Assembly: GCA_902794825.1 (NCBI GenBank)
Contig: CADBIU010000013.1
Location: 1 to 53,721 of the forward strand
Reading direction: 5' to 3'
DNA from: an uncultured Lachnospiraceae bacterium
Lineage (GTDB): Bacteria; Bacillota; Clostridia; Lachnospirales; Lachnospiraceae
Length of the DNA: 53,721 nucleotides
Shown here: piece after piece, positions 7,955 through 16,063 of the stretch
Layout: every line of letters starts with the position of its first letter
Position numbering within the stretch: position 1 is the stretch's first letter
The notes under the pieces: model-generated
Told to the model about the DNA's origin: nothing
The model's database searches: none
What the model saw: the letters and a program-made list of their open reading frames with translations, nothing else
Position numbers and translations under genes: made by a program

Positions 7955-8794
7955 TTACCCCAGCACTCGGGAAAACGTCTCGTAATTCTTCTGGTCTGCC
8001 GGGCTGCAGTACACAGCAAATTCTATCTTCTTGAAGACCTTCGGGAATTCCCCGATGGCGACCTTATAGGCTCGCGCCACCACTTCCGGGTCGTTCCGGA
8101 ACGCGCCGCAGCCAAATGCACCCAATACCAAAATATCGACACCCTGCGCGGCTGCACATGTAAGTACATGGATCGCTCTTTTGACATGATAGCCGAATAG
8201 TTCTGCATTTTTCATGAAGGTGCCGCCGCCAACCAGCGGTGCGTAATGGTTCGATTTGTCGCGCAGGTCGGGCGCGGCGACTGTGATCACATCGACGTTG
8301 ACCCACTGCTCGCGGGGCATCCTCCTGGGCAGGTCTTCGTCGGTCTTGCAGATGACGACGTCTTCCGTGTAGATGAGGGCATCAGTTGCTTTGGGCGTCT
8401 TCAGGGTGCGATGATGCTTATAGAAAGTATCCCGCAGAGTCTTCCTATACAACAGCGGGTACAGCGTTGAGGTCCGACACAGGCACTCCTCCTGGGCGCT
8501 GGCTCCTTTGACGACGCCGCCGCCGGCATGAAAGGCATTAGCGAAGTTCATGACCGCGATCCTGCTGCCCTCGTTCTCCGCGGCGAGCCTCATGGCCGCC
8601 TGATAGGAGCGGTCCCGGGTCACCGTGACTTCTGTATCACATTCTTTCGCGCCGTCAAATTCCGGATAATCATTCTCCCAATATATCTTCGTGTGCTCCT
8701 TGGAATAGATCACTGACGCGGACAGCTCGATGTCGTTCTCGATCCAGTTCAAAGTATCTTGAAACACTTCTATTCTTTCTGAACTTGTTGACAT
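7955..8794 (-). CDS. Bacterial-type poly(ADP-ribose) glycohydrolase (TIGR02452/DUF2263)
   Basis: A 279-residue macrodomain-fold enzyme with the bacterial PARG signature: NFAN at 83-86, the diphosphate loop AGGGVVKGASAQEE at 90-103 with catalytic Glu-Glu, and GAFGCGAFRNDP near 222. Members hydrolyse poly- or mono-ADP-ribose. ATG 8794 follows AAGGAGGGG. It converges with the DraG-type hydrolase gene across a repeat-filled gap and has palindrome copies on both sides. The substrate may be host- or phage-derived ADP-ribosylation or an unlinked endogenous transferase. Confidence 0.88.
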   Translation of the reverse strand: MSTSSERIEVFQDTLNWIENDIELSASVIYSKEHTKIYWENDYPEFDGAKECDTEVTVTRDRSYQAAMRLAAENEGSRIAVMNFANAFHAGGGVVKGASAQEECLCRTSTLYPLLYRKTLRDTFYKHHRTLKTPKATDALIYTEDVVICKTDEDLPRRMPREQWVNVDVITVAAPDLRDKSNHYAPLVGGGTFMKNAELFGYHVKRAIHVLTCAAAQGVDILVLGAFGCGAFRNDPEVVARAYKVAIGEFPKVFKKIEFAVYCSPADQKNYETFSRVLG

Positions 8795-8849
8795 TTTCCC
8801 CTCCTTAGGCGCTTACCACTTGCTTCACCAATTCTATTATAGCAATTAA

Positions 8850-8953
8850 CCGACCTCTGGGGTAGTTTGTCCCCACCTGTGGACAAACTATCCAAACAAA
8901 AGACCTCTGGGGTAGTTTATGGACACCTGTCCGCAAACTACCCCAGAGGTCTC
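8850..8953. repeat. Two tandem palindromic elements
   Basis: One copy at 8851-8887 has a decayed right arm. A second at 8901-8951 has near-perfect arms with a compensated inner stem: GGACA and TGTCC replace the usual loop-proximal bases. Both lie between the lipoprotein gene end and the PARG gene start. Confidence 0.85.
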
Positions 8954-8980
8954 TTAGTCCCTCACTATTTTGGAAAAATC

Positions 8981-9613
8981 TTAATCCAGCAATGCCTTGT
9001 CAATGATCTGGAAGTTGGCCCTGTGAATATACAGTGCCTTTCCGTCTATCATCAGTTTTGTAAACCTTGGCAGGTCTTCCTGTATCTCCCAGTACACCTT
9101 GTCCCCGGAAAAAGCATAGATGGGCGCGCCCATCTGCGATTTGATGACCACTACCATGGGCTTGCCGAATTCGTTCTTGATGCTGTTCACTCTGCCGCTG
9201 ATCAGTGTCGAGTCCAAAATGCCTGAGGAGTCGCTCTCTATTTTGTCCAGGTAGAACTCGTACTCCGGAGTGAGGCGTTTGTCGTAGAAAATGCAGGTAT
9301 CTCCGCAGGAAATCAGCTGCCTGCCGTCGACTGTGATCGTAATCACAGAACTCAAAGTCTTAGTCGTGTACCACTCATCGGTGGCAGAGGCATAGGTCCT
9401 CTCCTCCACAATGTTGTTGTCGATATCGATCTTCTTTCCGTGGGACCGCAGCGCGCGGACTCCGGTATTGTCGAAAATATCGATATTATACTCGTTTCCG
9501 ATGATGCTTCCATGGAGATCATGGATGCCGCTCTGCAGCCTGGCGCAACCGGCGGTGCCTGTCATCAGGATCAACATGATCGCAATTATCAAAAAGTTCC
9601 TGGTTTTCCTCAT
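8981..9613 (-). CDS. Lipoprotein, DUF5052-like
   Basis: A 210-residue predicted lipoprotein. After a basic start comes a hydrophobic stretch ending in TGTAGC, the lipobox Cys. The mature part begins with GSIIGNEYNIDIFDNTG and contains HGKKIDIDNNIVEE, a pattern I associate with the DUF5052 family of Firmicute lipoproteins. It is mostly beta strand and of unknown function. Start is ATG 9613 or ATG 9619; AGGA lies just upstream of both. It follows a 223-residue gene by 13 bases and may be the last member of that operon. Confidence 0.65.
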   Translation of the reverse strand: MRKTRNFLIIAIMLILMTGTAGCARLQSGIHDLHGSIIGNEYNIDIFDNTGVRALRSHGKKIDIDNNIVEERTYASATDEWYTTKTLSSVITITVDGRQLISCGDTCIFYDKRLTPEYEFYLDKIESDSSGILDSTLISGRVNSIKNEFGKPMVVVIKSQMGAPIYAFSGDKVYWEIQEDLPRFTKLMIDGKALYIHRANFQIIDKALLD

Positions 9614-9626
9614 ATCCATTCCTGTT

Positions 9627-10298
9627 CTACTCCACCCCATACATATGCTTCAGCACGATTCTCTGCATCGTCTCCTTGCCGAAGAGCTTAGCCATCATGT
9701 TGACAGCCGGCCCGTCGTTCGCCACGAGTTTGTGGGCGAACTCGCTGACGCGAGCTTTTTTGAGATCTGCCGGGCACTTCTCCGCCGCCGAGAGCTCCGC
9801 GACGAACAAATCAGTGTACTCTTTCGCCAACTTGTTGAAGGAATCTGTCAGGCCTTTCCCCTTCTTGTGGATCGAGCAGGGGTACAGGACCGAATCGTAC
9901 CAGTGCTCACCGGACGGAGCGTCCGGAAGATTGTCAAATCCAGTCTTGATCGCAAGAAACTTTCCCTGAGATTCCTCGGTCCACGGCTCAAGCTGCGTGT
10001 CGTACAGCTCCGCTATCTGCGTCTCGGTCCCAAAGGCTTTCACCCAGTCCGCGTTATAGAGCGGCAGGTCCGCCTCGAAGGGAGCGATCACGACCGTCTC
10101 CATCTTCATCAGCCCGAGGAACGCGTTCATCCGCAGCACGCACAGGTGGCCGACGCCTCGGATTTCCCAGCTCTTGGTCTCAAATATCATCCCACGCTTG
10201 GAGCGGCGCGAGTCCTCCCCGAGGTCCTTCGGCACGAGGTCAAAATATCGACCCAGCGACTCCACTGTATATTGTCCCAAATCTTTGTGTTTGCTCAT
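9627..10298 (-). CDS. Conserved protein, family not recognised with certainty
   Basis: A 223-residue soluble protein without signal peptide or membrane segments. The centre (MKMETVVIAPFEADLPLYNADW, then AELYDTQLEP) looks like an alpha/beta sandwich. It recalls ferredoxin-dependent bilin reductases in the spacing of a Pro-rich strand and a YDT segment, but I would not assign that function. Start ATG 10298 has AAAGGA upstream. It lies 27 bases after the DUF1295 gene in the TetR-led operon, so a redox-linked role beside the flavin-reductase-like and SDR proteins is plausible but inferred. Confidence 0.5.
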   Translation of the reverse strand: MSKHKDLGQYTVESLGRYFDLVPKDLGEDSRRSKRGMIFETKSWEIRGVGHLCVLRMNAFLGLMKMETVVIAPFEADLPLYNADWVKAFGTETQIAELYDTQLEPWTEESQGKFLAIKTGFDNLPDAPSGEHWYDSVLYPCSIHKKGKGLTDSFNKLAKEYTDLFVAELSAAEKCPADLKKARVSEFAHKLVANDGPAVNMMAKLFGKETMQRIVLKHMYGVE

Positions 10299-10325
10299 GA
10301 TGTCTCTTTTCCTTTGAATTATTTC

Positions 10326-11105
10326 TTAATCTCTGTACACCTTCATGGAATGATACTGCCTGGTAAACGGGAACAGGAGCGGCACTGTGTCGGAATACTT
10401 CTGGTATTCCGGATCCAGGCCGTAGGTCTTCTCATGCCGCAGCTCAAGGCGCTGGGCGGAGTTGTACATAACGAATGTGATCAGGACAAAGGCCACGAGC
10501 ACCATGATCCACTGCTTGCCCTGCACCGCGCCTATGCCGGAGACGGTCACGCCGAACCAGAACAGGACCTCGGAAAAATAGTTCGGGCATCGCACGTATT
10601 TGTAGAGCCCCGTGTCGCAGAAGCGCTTGGGGTTGATCTTTTTGGCCGCCGATTTCTGGTGGTCAGCCGTCGCTTCTCCGTAGATGGCTACTGCCATGAT
10701 CAGGACGCCGAGCCACGCGAAGAGGTTGTCGCCGGCCCTGTTAATGACCCGGTATGTCACCGCGGAAGTCTCCGCGACGTACAGCCACGTGCAGAAAGCC
10801 CACATGAAGAGAGAGACCGGGATCGGCATGCGCTTCGTGGAACCGGTGGATTCCAGCGTCTTGCGGTAAGCCGCGTTAGTCAGCTCACGTTTCAAAAGAT
10901 AGCCGCCCAGACGGTATCCGTAAATCGCAAAGAGCACTGCCGTAATGGCCGTTGCCACTGTCAGGCTTCCGTTTACAAAGCCGAAGATCAGGTGGAAAAT
11001 ACCGATGCACATGACCGCAAAGCCGTAGCCCACGGACATGAACCAGACAAATTCGTGAAAGCCCATGCAGCAGCCGAGCGCCGAGACGATCGTCACTGTC
11101 CACAT
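10326..11105 (-). CDS. DUF1295 family membrane protein
   Basis: At least 259 residues with about six membrane segments and the C-terminal steroid-5-alpha-reductase/isoprenylcysteine-methyltransferase-like motif CDTGLYKYVRCPNYFSEV (about 188-205). This motif binds a nucleotide or SAM-like cofactor in relatives. The only nearby ATG (11105) falls inside a hydrophobic stretch. The frame continues upstream for about 17 residues (LHLDPSYIGKVW) to the stop of the preceding gene, so translation probably starts at a non-ATG codon (ACG, CTG or ATA) after GGGAGG. Third gene of the TetR-led operon. Confidence 0.75.
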   Translation of the reverse strand: MWTVTIVSALGCCMGFHEFVWFMSVGYGFAVMCIGIFHLIFGFVNGSLTVATAITAVLFAIYGYRLGGYLLKRELTNAAYRKTLESTGSTKRMPIPVSLFMWAFCTWLYVAETSAVTYRVINRAGDNLFAWLGVLIMAVAIYGEATADHQKSAAKKINPKRFCDTGLYKYVRCPNYFSEVLFWFGVTVSGIGAVQGKQWIMVLVAFVLITFVMYNSAQRLELRHEKTYGLDPEYQKYSDTVPLLFPFTRQYHSMKVYRD

Positions 11106-11155
11106 GAAAGCCGGCCATACTTTGCCAATATAAGAGGGATCCAGATGCAGCGTTT

Positions 11156-12016
11156 TTATTTCCTCCCAAAGTACTCATTAATGTATTCCCTGAAGGAATG
11201 GTCTCCGGTCACGTCTTTGCCCACGAGGTCGTGGGACAGCGTCCACTTGGAGAACAGAATGATGTCATGCTTGCCGGCCTTCTTGATCTTGGGCAGGTTT
11301 GCCAAAATAGAGAACATCCAGATCGGGCTGTCCTTGATGATGACGGGCTTTCCGGCCGCGCGGAAGCAGAGCTTGGCCATCTCCTCGTAGGTGTAAGTCT
11401 CCTTGCCGCCGACCTCGTAGATCGCGTTTGTGTCCATCATGTGTTCCGCGATGAAAGCCGCAAAATCAGGGCAGTCCACAACATTTGCTTTCACACCGTG
11501 GTAGCCCTTGAGAAGCTGCATCTCGCCTTTGTCAATGTAGGGCTTGAATACTTTGGCAATGTCGTAGAAATAGCCGGTCGGGCGGTAGATCACGTACTCG
11601 AGGCCGCTCTTAACAAGCTCGTCCTCGAACATGGCCTTGGCGTGCAGCATAGGCACTTTCTCAGCGCCGGGCTCTTTGCAGGCGATAACTGATATGTAGT
11701 TGAATTTCCCCACGCCGGCAGCCTTAGCCTCTTCGAGAAGGTTCAGGTTGCCCTGATAGTCGATGTCGTAGGCTGTGAATTTCGTGGACGACGTGGTGAG
11801 GCCCATGGTCGTGATAACGACCTCTGCGCCGTCACAAATTCCTTTCATTGTCTCTTTTTTGGTCGCGTCGATGGCGCGGAAGGTGTATTTGCCTTCCAGC
11901 CCGTTGTTCTCTTTCTCTTTGAGGTCTGCCGCGATGACTTCATGGCCGCCCTCGCAGAGGACTTTCAGGATCTCGATTCCCAGATTTCCGAACGCGCCTG
12001 CCAGTAAGATTTTCAT
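11156..12016 (-). CDS. NAD(P)-binding atypical SDR (NmrA-like)
   Basis: A 286-residue atypical short-chain dehydrogenase/NmrA-like protein. The N-terminus MKILLAGAFGNLGIEIL is the Rossmann GxxGxxG motif, followed by AADLKEKE at the end of strand two. YRPTGYFYDIAKVF near 165 is typical of NmrA relatives. The classic YxxxK is not obvious, so it may be a redox sensor or isomerase-type member. ATG 12016 has GGGGAAG upstream. The last codons (GGGAGGAAATAA) provide the ribosome site for the next gene. Confidence 0.8.
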   Translation of the reverse strand: MKILLAGAFGNLGIEILKVLCEGGHEVIAADLKEKENNGLEGKYTFRAIDATKKETMKGICDGAEVVITTMGLTTSSTKFTAYDIDYQGNLNLLEEAKAAGVGKFNYISVIACKEPGAEKVPMLHAKAMFEDELVKSGLEYVIYRPTGYFYDIAKVFKPYIDKGEMQLLKGYHGVKANVVDCPDFAAFIAEHMMDTNAIYEVGGKETYTYEEMAKLCFRAAGKPVIIKDSPIWMFSILANLPKIKKAGKHDIILFSKWTLSHDLVGKDVTGDHSFREYINEYFGRK

Positions 12017-12039
12017 AGTTTTCTTCCCCTTTCTGCCAT

Positions 12040-12096
12040 GGGGACGGTTCTTTTGACACCTTTTGTGACGCAAGAGTTGTCAGTAGAACCGTCCCC
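12040..12096. repeat. REP-like hairpin GGGGACGGTTCT
   Basis: GGGGACGGTTCT at 12040-12051 is exactly inverted as AGAACCGTCCCC at 12085-12096, with TTGACA/TGTCAG extending the stem. This motif resembles a REP-type repeat common in Clostridia. It sits in the 86-base gap between the flavin-reductase-like gene and the SDR gene. Confidence 0.8.
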
Positions 12097-12102
12097 GCGA
12101 CA

Positions 12103-13173
12103 TTACTTGTTTTTTTCTTTGGATCTCTTGTCGTTGATGATGTCCATCTGCTCTACGTCGATCACTTTTACGTTGTTCTCCTCCGCCCAACTGACACACC
12201 CTTTGAGTACGGTCGGCAGAAAGATGCGCGGGACCTTGACCAGTTTCTCCAGAGCCGCGTCTGTAAACTGCACGTCTGTCTGCAGGCGGTTGGCCGCATA
12301 GCGCACAGACTGGACTGTCGTCTGCCGCTGCGGGAGAAGCTCAGGCAGAAGCCTTCTGTGCTTGTGATACCAGAAGTTCTTGGAATCCCTGTAGCCGTAA
12401 TCCACCGGGAGCGGCGGAAAATCCTGCGCCCGCACGCCGTTCACGATCGCGTCGCGGTAACGGGGTTTCATCAATATTTTGTCAATTTTCAGGACAAAGT
12501 GCGCGCCGTAAGGCGATGTGATGCCGTTGAAGTCATGGTACTTCTCGAGCTCATAGTGGTCCGCGCCTTCCGGGAGCGGGCCGTCGTCCTGCGCGCCGTC
12601 GAGGGTGTCGACCCAGGTGCACTCCACGGCCTGCAGTGCCTCGGAGATCACCTTGGGATAGGTGCCCTCGGGGTCCTCCGCCTTGCGAAGTCCGTTCTCG
12701 AGGTGGAATGCGAAATCCTTCATCTTCTCGGCAGGCGTATCACCCGGCCAGCCCAGGCGCACCATCTCCTTGAAGGTCTTCCTGTCGTCATCCAGGAAGT
12801 TGATGACGCATTTTTTGTGCTTGATTAGGTTCTGGGCCGTGTTGGAGGAGTTGCGGCACTCCAGCATGAAAGCGTAGTATTCTTTGCCGGCCACATAAAA
12901 CGGCGCCAAAAGAGAGCACGGCCCGCAGGTCGTCTTCCCCTCGTCTGTAAGCGTGCTGACAAGCACGGCGGGCATGGGGAAATACAGGGAAGTCTGATAG
13001 AAATTGTCGACTGCCCTCAGTTCCGTGAAGGATGATCCGGACGGTGAACCTGATGATTTCCCGGATGATGACCCGGGGGATGACTTGGCCTTATGCGGCT
13101 TGGCCGGAAGTAAGTCGACCGACAATATTTTGGCCGGATCTAACTTGGCCGGAAGTTTAAATAATGATTTCAA
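12103..13173 (-). CDS. Flavin-reductase-like (FMN-binding split barrel) protein
   Basis: About 356 residues. The core from about residue 55 resembles flavin reductase-like split-barrel proteins: FPMPAVLVSTLTDEGKTTCGPCS and YAFMLECRNSSNTAQNL. A further C-terminal region is of unknown role. The first 50 residues are low complexity, built from repeated LPAK and Ser/Gly/Pro runs. Start TTG 13173 is chosen because GGAGGAGATCA precedes it. This overlaps the TetR gene end by 17 bases and implies coupling. It is the first enzyme gene after TetR, so probably the repressor's main target. Confidence 0.65.
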   Translation of the reverse strand: MKSLFKLPAKLDPAKILSVDLLPAKPHKAKSSPGSSSGKSSGSPSGSSFTELRAVDNFYQTSLYFPMPAVLVSTLTDEGKTTCGPCSLLAPFYVAGKEYYAFMLECRNSSNTAQNLIKHKKCVINFLDDDRKTFKEMVRLGWPGDTPAEKMKDFAFHLENGLRKAEDPEGTYPKVISEALQAVECTWVDTLDGAQDDGPLPEGADHYELEKYHDFNGITSPYGAHFVLKIDKILMKPRYRDAIVNGVRAQDFPPLPVDYGYRDSKNFWYHKHRRLLPELLPQRQTTVQSVRYAANRLQTDVQFTDAALEKLVKVPRIFLPTVLKGCVSWAEENNVKVIDVEQMDIINDKRSKEKNK

Positions 13174-13675
13174 TGATCTCCTCCTCTCTGATCTCCGGGT
13201 GCTGGGCCCCGGCAATGATTAGTTCCGCGTAAAGAATCGTTCTGTGCTCCTCACATGGCGCGTCAAAGCGCTCATACAAGCCTTTGATCATCTCTGTGAT
13301 CTGGGACAGAAGCAGCTCGTGGCGCTTGCGGTAGCGCATACTGAATTCGCCGCCGGTGGGATATGAGCTCCACACTTTCTGATGGCGCAGGCAGAAGTTC
13401 CGGATCCCGCGGCAGATGTGCAGAAGCCCTTCCTGCAGGGACTGTGATTGCATCAGCCCCTCGCGGGTTCCCTTCAGCGCGTCCATCCAGTCCTGGATCA
13501 TAACAGCCGCCATGAGGCTCTCTTTATCCTTGAAATAGTTGTAGATCGTCCCCACGGCGATCCCGCAGTCCGCCGCGACGCCCCTGAGCGAGAAAGAAGA
13601 CAGGTCCTTATCCAGCAGTCTGTTTCTGGCTGCCTGAAGGATCCTGTCTTCCGGATTTTTAATGATCTTCGGCAT
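13157..13675 (-). CDS. TetR-family transcriptional regulator
   Basis: A 172-residue TetR repressor. The helix-turn-helix is at residues 20-50 (GVAADCGIAVGTIYNYFKDKESL), followed by a ligand-binding helical domain ending in an Ile/Glu-rich tail. ATG 13675 has GGAGG seven bases upstream. It leads an operon of flavin-reductase-like, SDR, DUF1295 and unknown proteins. A perfect 16-base palindrome 36 bases upstream is a likely operator, implying autoregulation of the whole unit. Confidence 0.88.
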   Translation of the reverse strand: MPKIIKNPEDRILQAARNRLLDKDLSSFSLRGVAADCGIAVGTIYNYFKDKESLMAAVMIQDWMDALKGTREGLMQSQSLQEGLLHICRGIRNFCLRHQKVWSSYPTGGEFSMRYRKRHELLLSQITEMIKGLYERFDAPCEEHRTILYAELIIAGAQHPEIREEEIIEIII

Positions 13676-13710
13676 ACCGCACCTCCGTGAAAATGCCCGC
13701 CGGTGTTTTT

Positions 13711-13726
13711 TATGAACATGTTCATA
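13711..13726. promoter_or_regulatory. TetR operator candidate
   Basis: TATGAACATGTTCATA is a perfect 16-base palindrome centred 43 bases before the TetR start codon, within an AT-rich promoter region. Size, symmetry and position fit a TetR dimer site. Confidence 0.65.
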
Positions 13727-13761
13727 ATAGCACTTATGAGGGAGTGAGTCAATAAAAGCTA

Positions 13762-13821
13762 AAATCGACCTCTGGGGTAGTTTGTCCACACCTGTGGACA
13801 AACTACCCCAGAGGTCGATTT
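13762..13821. repeat. Palindromic element, longest perfect copy
   Basis: Arms of 29 bases (AAATCGACCTCTGG...CCACA and its exact complement) flank a CC centre. It lies between the TetR promoter and the phosphoesterase stop codon. A further fragment, GCAGAGGTCGATTTG, follows directly. Confidence 0.95.
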
Positions 13822-13841
13822 GCGCAGAGGTCGATTTGTTC

Positions 13842-15059
13842 TTACCACGAAATCTCCAGCTCCCCTGCGTTGTACTTGGTCGTCTCGATCGTCGCCTTCA
13901 TCCAGGGCCCGTAATTGTAATCCCACAGCCCCTTGAGCATGAGCTCGTAGGAGGGGTCCTCTTTCAGCTCTTGTGCGTGATCCGCCAAAGTCCCTGCCCC
14001 GTGATAGCCCATGTACTTGCTGATGAGCCCCAGGACCTTTTTCTTTTTGGACCCGTAAATCTTCTCTTTTTCCAGCAGCTCGGAGAAAACCTTGTTCATG
14101 TATTCCCCGCTCTCTCGGTCCAGACGATCGAGCTCCTCCTTCACCGTTCCTCCATAAGCGGCAAAGTCGATCGGCTCAGCATAATAGACCAGCCTGTTCT
14201 CTCCGACCGCAAGGTTCCCCAGAAGGTGTTTCCCCGAAAACGGCATTCCGCTCAGGATCTCCCACAGCCCATCCATCTGTGTTATATAGGGGAAATGCAT
14301 GTGTCCGGTCAGCGCCAGTTTGACACCGCCGTCCGACAACAGCTTCGGCAGTTCGGGGTTATTGATCAGGTGTGATGAAGAGCCCTCCTCCCCATATCCG
14401 TAGAGAACATTGTGGTGCGAGAGGAAAATGATCGGGCGGCCGCTATATTTTGCCAGCATTTCTGAAATCCACCGCATTGTCTCCGGGGAAAACTCTCCTC
14501 CGACTCCCGACTCTGCGGCATTATCATCCATTGCCAAAAAAACGACATCCTTCACGATCGCCGTATAACTCAGGGACGCCGGATCCCGGTCGACAGGTTC
14601 CAGCAGTTCGAAATATGCTTTCTCGAACTCCCCCGCGTCCATCAGGTCAAAATCGTGATTGCCCGTAGTTATAATGATCGGAATCCCGTTTTCCTTGATC
14701 TTCCGAAGCTTAGGGACCAGCCCCGCCACGTCCCTTATATAGCCGCTGTTAGTGTTGTCGCCGGTCATGATCAGGACATCCGGGTGCCGGTCGATCACTT
14801 CTGCCGCGAGCGTGTCCGTGATCTCACCTGCCAAAGCAATGCTCGGCACGAGCACAGGATCCACTTCCTTGTACTCAGTGTAGTGGAGATCCGATATGAT
14901 CATCGCCTTGACGCTCTGCGGGTCGGCCCAGATGGGGTCATCCTTAAGAGGGGATACTTCCCAAACTGCCTGCACGCTGTCGGTCGCGTTTGATGCGCCG
15001 CACCCTGCCAGAAATACAATCCCCATAAAGAACAATAATAAACTTAGCGCTTTCTTCAT
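13842..15059 (-). CDS. Metallophosphoesterase lipoprotein
   Basis: A 405-residue calcineurin-like phosphoesterase. The signal peptide ends in VFLAGCG (lipobox). Metal-binding motifs appear in order: SDLHYTEY, GDNTNSG, GNHDFD, LSHHN and GHMHFP. Length is typical of surface-anchored phosphodiesterases that act on nucleotides or phosphate esters. ATG 15059 follows AGGAGA. Palindromic elements bound the gene on both sides. Substrate unknown. Confidence 0.88.
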   Translation of the reverse strand: MKKALSLLLFFMGIVFLAGCGASNATDSVQAVWEVSPLKDDPIWADPQSVKAMIISDLHYTEYKEVDPVLVPSIALAGEITDTLAAEVIDRHPDVLIMTGDNTNSGYIRDVAGLVPKLRKIKENGIPIIITTGNHDFDLMDAGEFEKAYFELLEPVDRDPASLSYTAIVKDVVFLAMDDNAAESGVGGEFSPETMRWISEMLAKYSGRPIIFLSHHNVLYGYGEEGSSSHLINNPELPKLLSDGGVKLALTGHMHFPYITQMDGLWEILSGMPFSGKHLLGNLAVGENRLVYYAEPIDFAAYGGTVKEELDRLDRESGEYMNKVFSELLEKEKIYGSKKKKVLGLISKYMGYHGAGTLADHAQELKEDPSYELMLKGLWDYNYGPWMKATIETTKYNAGELEISW

Positions 15060-15077
15060 ACATTCTCCTGACAGAGA

Positions 15078-15129
15078 CGACCTCTGGGGTAGTTTGTCCA
15101 CACCTGTGGACAAACTACCCCAGAGGTCG
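15078..15129. repeat. Palindromic element, full copy
   Basis: A perfect inverted repeat of 25-base arms with CC centre, filling the gap between the S66 peptidase stop codon and the phosphoesterase ribosome site. Confidence 0.95.
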
Positions 15130-15139
15130 ATTTACACTT

Positions 15140-15970
15140 TTACCCGGCCAGCTCAATCTCACGCCCGATCACAATGGCTTTCGAATCGTCGCCGTGTCCG
15201 ACCTCGGCTGTTTTTGCAATCGGCATTTCCCGGCCGCAGATCTCTTTTACAAGTGTGACGATGTCCGGCTCGCAACGCTTCTGCTCCATTGTAGTGAAAG
15301 TCCCAAGAAGGACGCCGTTCACTTTTTTGAAAGCCCCAATCTGCTTGAGCTGTGCCAGATATGTCGCCATCTGCGGCACTTCACCGCCCAAAGACTCGAG
15401 GAAGAGTATCTTGTCCTGCAGATCCGGAAAATATCTGGTCCCCGCCAGCTTCAGGAAGCAACGAATATTCCCTCCGACGACCACACCCTTCATAGCGTTC
15501 TTCTGAATGAATGTGAAAGAAGGCTCGAATAATTCCTTTCTGTTCCGGAAACGCTCCCGCTGAAGTGCTGTATACTCCCCGCGCACCATGTTTTTGACCT
15601 GGTAAAGGACGCTTTCCTTTCCGGTCATCGTATAAATTGCATTGATCACAGTAGATAAATCGCTGTATCCCCAATATATAGCCTTACTGGCAGCGATTAC
15701 CTTGTAATCCAGCTCATCCAGTATCTGGTTTGCGACATCTCCGCCTGAAATATCATAAATCTCTTCAATTTCCGGGGCTCTGAACATCTTCATCAGCTGA
15801 GCTCCCCGCTCCCGGGGTGTTCCTGAAAAAACACTGTCATCCGAATATATGCACTCGCTCAGTTCTGTCTCTATTCCAATTGACTGAAGAAAAGTGATAA
15901 GCTTCCCGATCTGCGGTCTGTATTTTGACTGCTGCGCATTGGAACATGCTACGATTGCTGCTTTTTTCAT
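15140..15970 (-). CDS. S66/MccF-like peptidase, nucleophile apparently lost
   Basis: A 276-residue protein of the LD-carboxypeptidase/MccF (S66) family. It has the YWGYSDLSTVINAIYTMTG segment after the nucleophile elbow, LGTFTTME (likely catalytic Glu) and GHGDDSKAIVIG (catalytic His). S66 enzymes cleave D,L- or other unusual amide bonds in muropeptides or microcin-like toxins. At the elbow this protein reads SGGDVANQIL (75-84), where MccF-type enzymes have GGxNSN. The nucleophile Ser is therefore replaced by Ala80, and it may be inactive or use another residue. ATG 15970 follows AGGAGA. Confidence 0.75.
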   Translation of the reverse strand: MKKAAIVACSNAQQSKYRPQIGKLITFLQSIGIETELSECIYSDDSVFSGTPRERGAQLMKMFRAPEIEEIYDISGGDVANQILDELDYKVIAASKAIYWGYSDLSTVINAIYTMTGKESVLYQVKNMVRGEYTALQRERFRNRKELFEPSFTFIQKNAMKGVVVGGNIRCFLKLAGTRYFPDLQDKILFLESLGGEVPQMATYLAQLKQIGAFKKVNGVLLGTFTTMEQKRCEPDIVTLVKEICGREMPIAKTAEVGHGDDSKAIVIGREIELAG

Positions 15971-16006
15971 GATCCTGTCTCCTGGCCTCCGACTCGGCCT
16001 CGACCT

Positions 16007-16058
16007 CGACCTCTGGGGTAGTTTGTCCACAGGCGTGGACAAACTACCCCAGAGGTCG
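16007..16058. repeat. Palindromic element, full copy
   Basis: Arms identical to the other copies, but the centre is AGGC instead of CACCTG-type. It lies between the dinB stop codon and the S66 gene, preceded by short CGACCTCGACCTC repeats. Confidence 0.95.
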
Positions 16059-16063
16059 ATTTG

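Noticed and set aside
9411-11390. A 659-codon plus-strand frame
   Set aside because: It is antisense to three well-supported minus-strand genes and is His/Arg/Val-rich, as expected for a shadow of GC-rich coding DNA.
12040-12096. Insertion sequence end
   Set aside because: Only a single hairpin with no transposase or target duplication; best described as a REP-like element.
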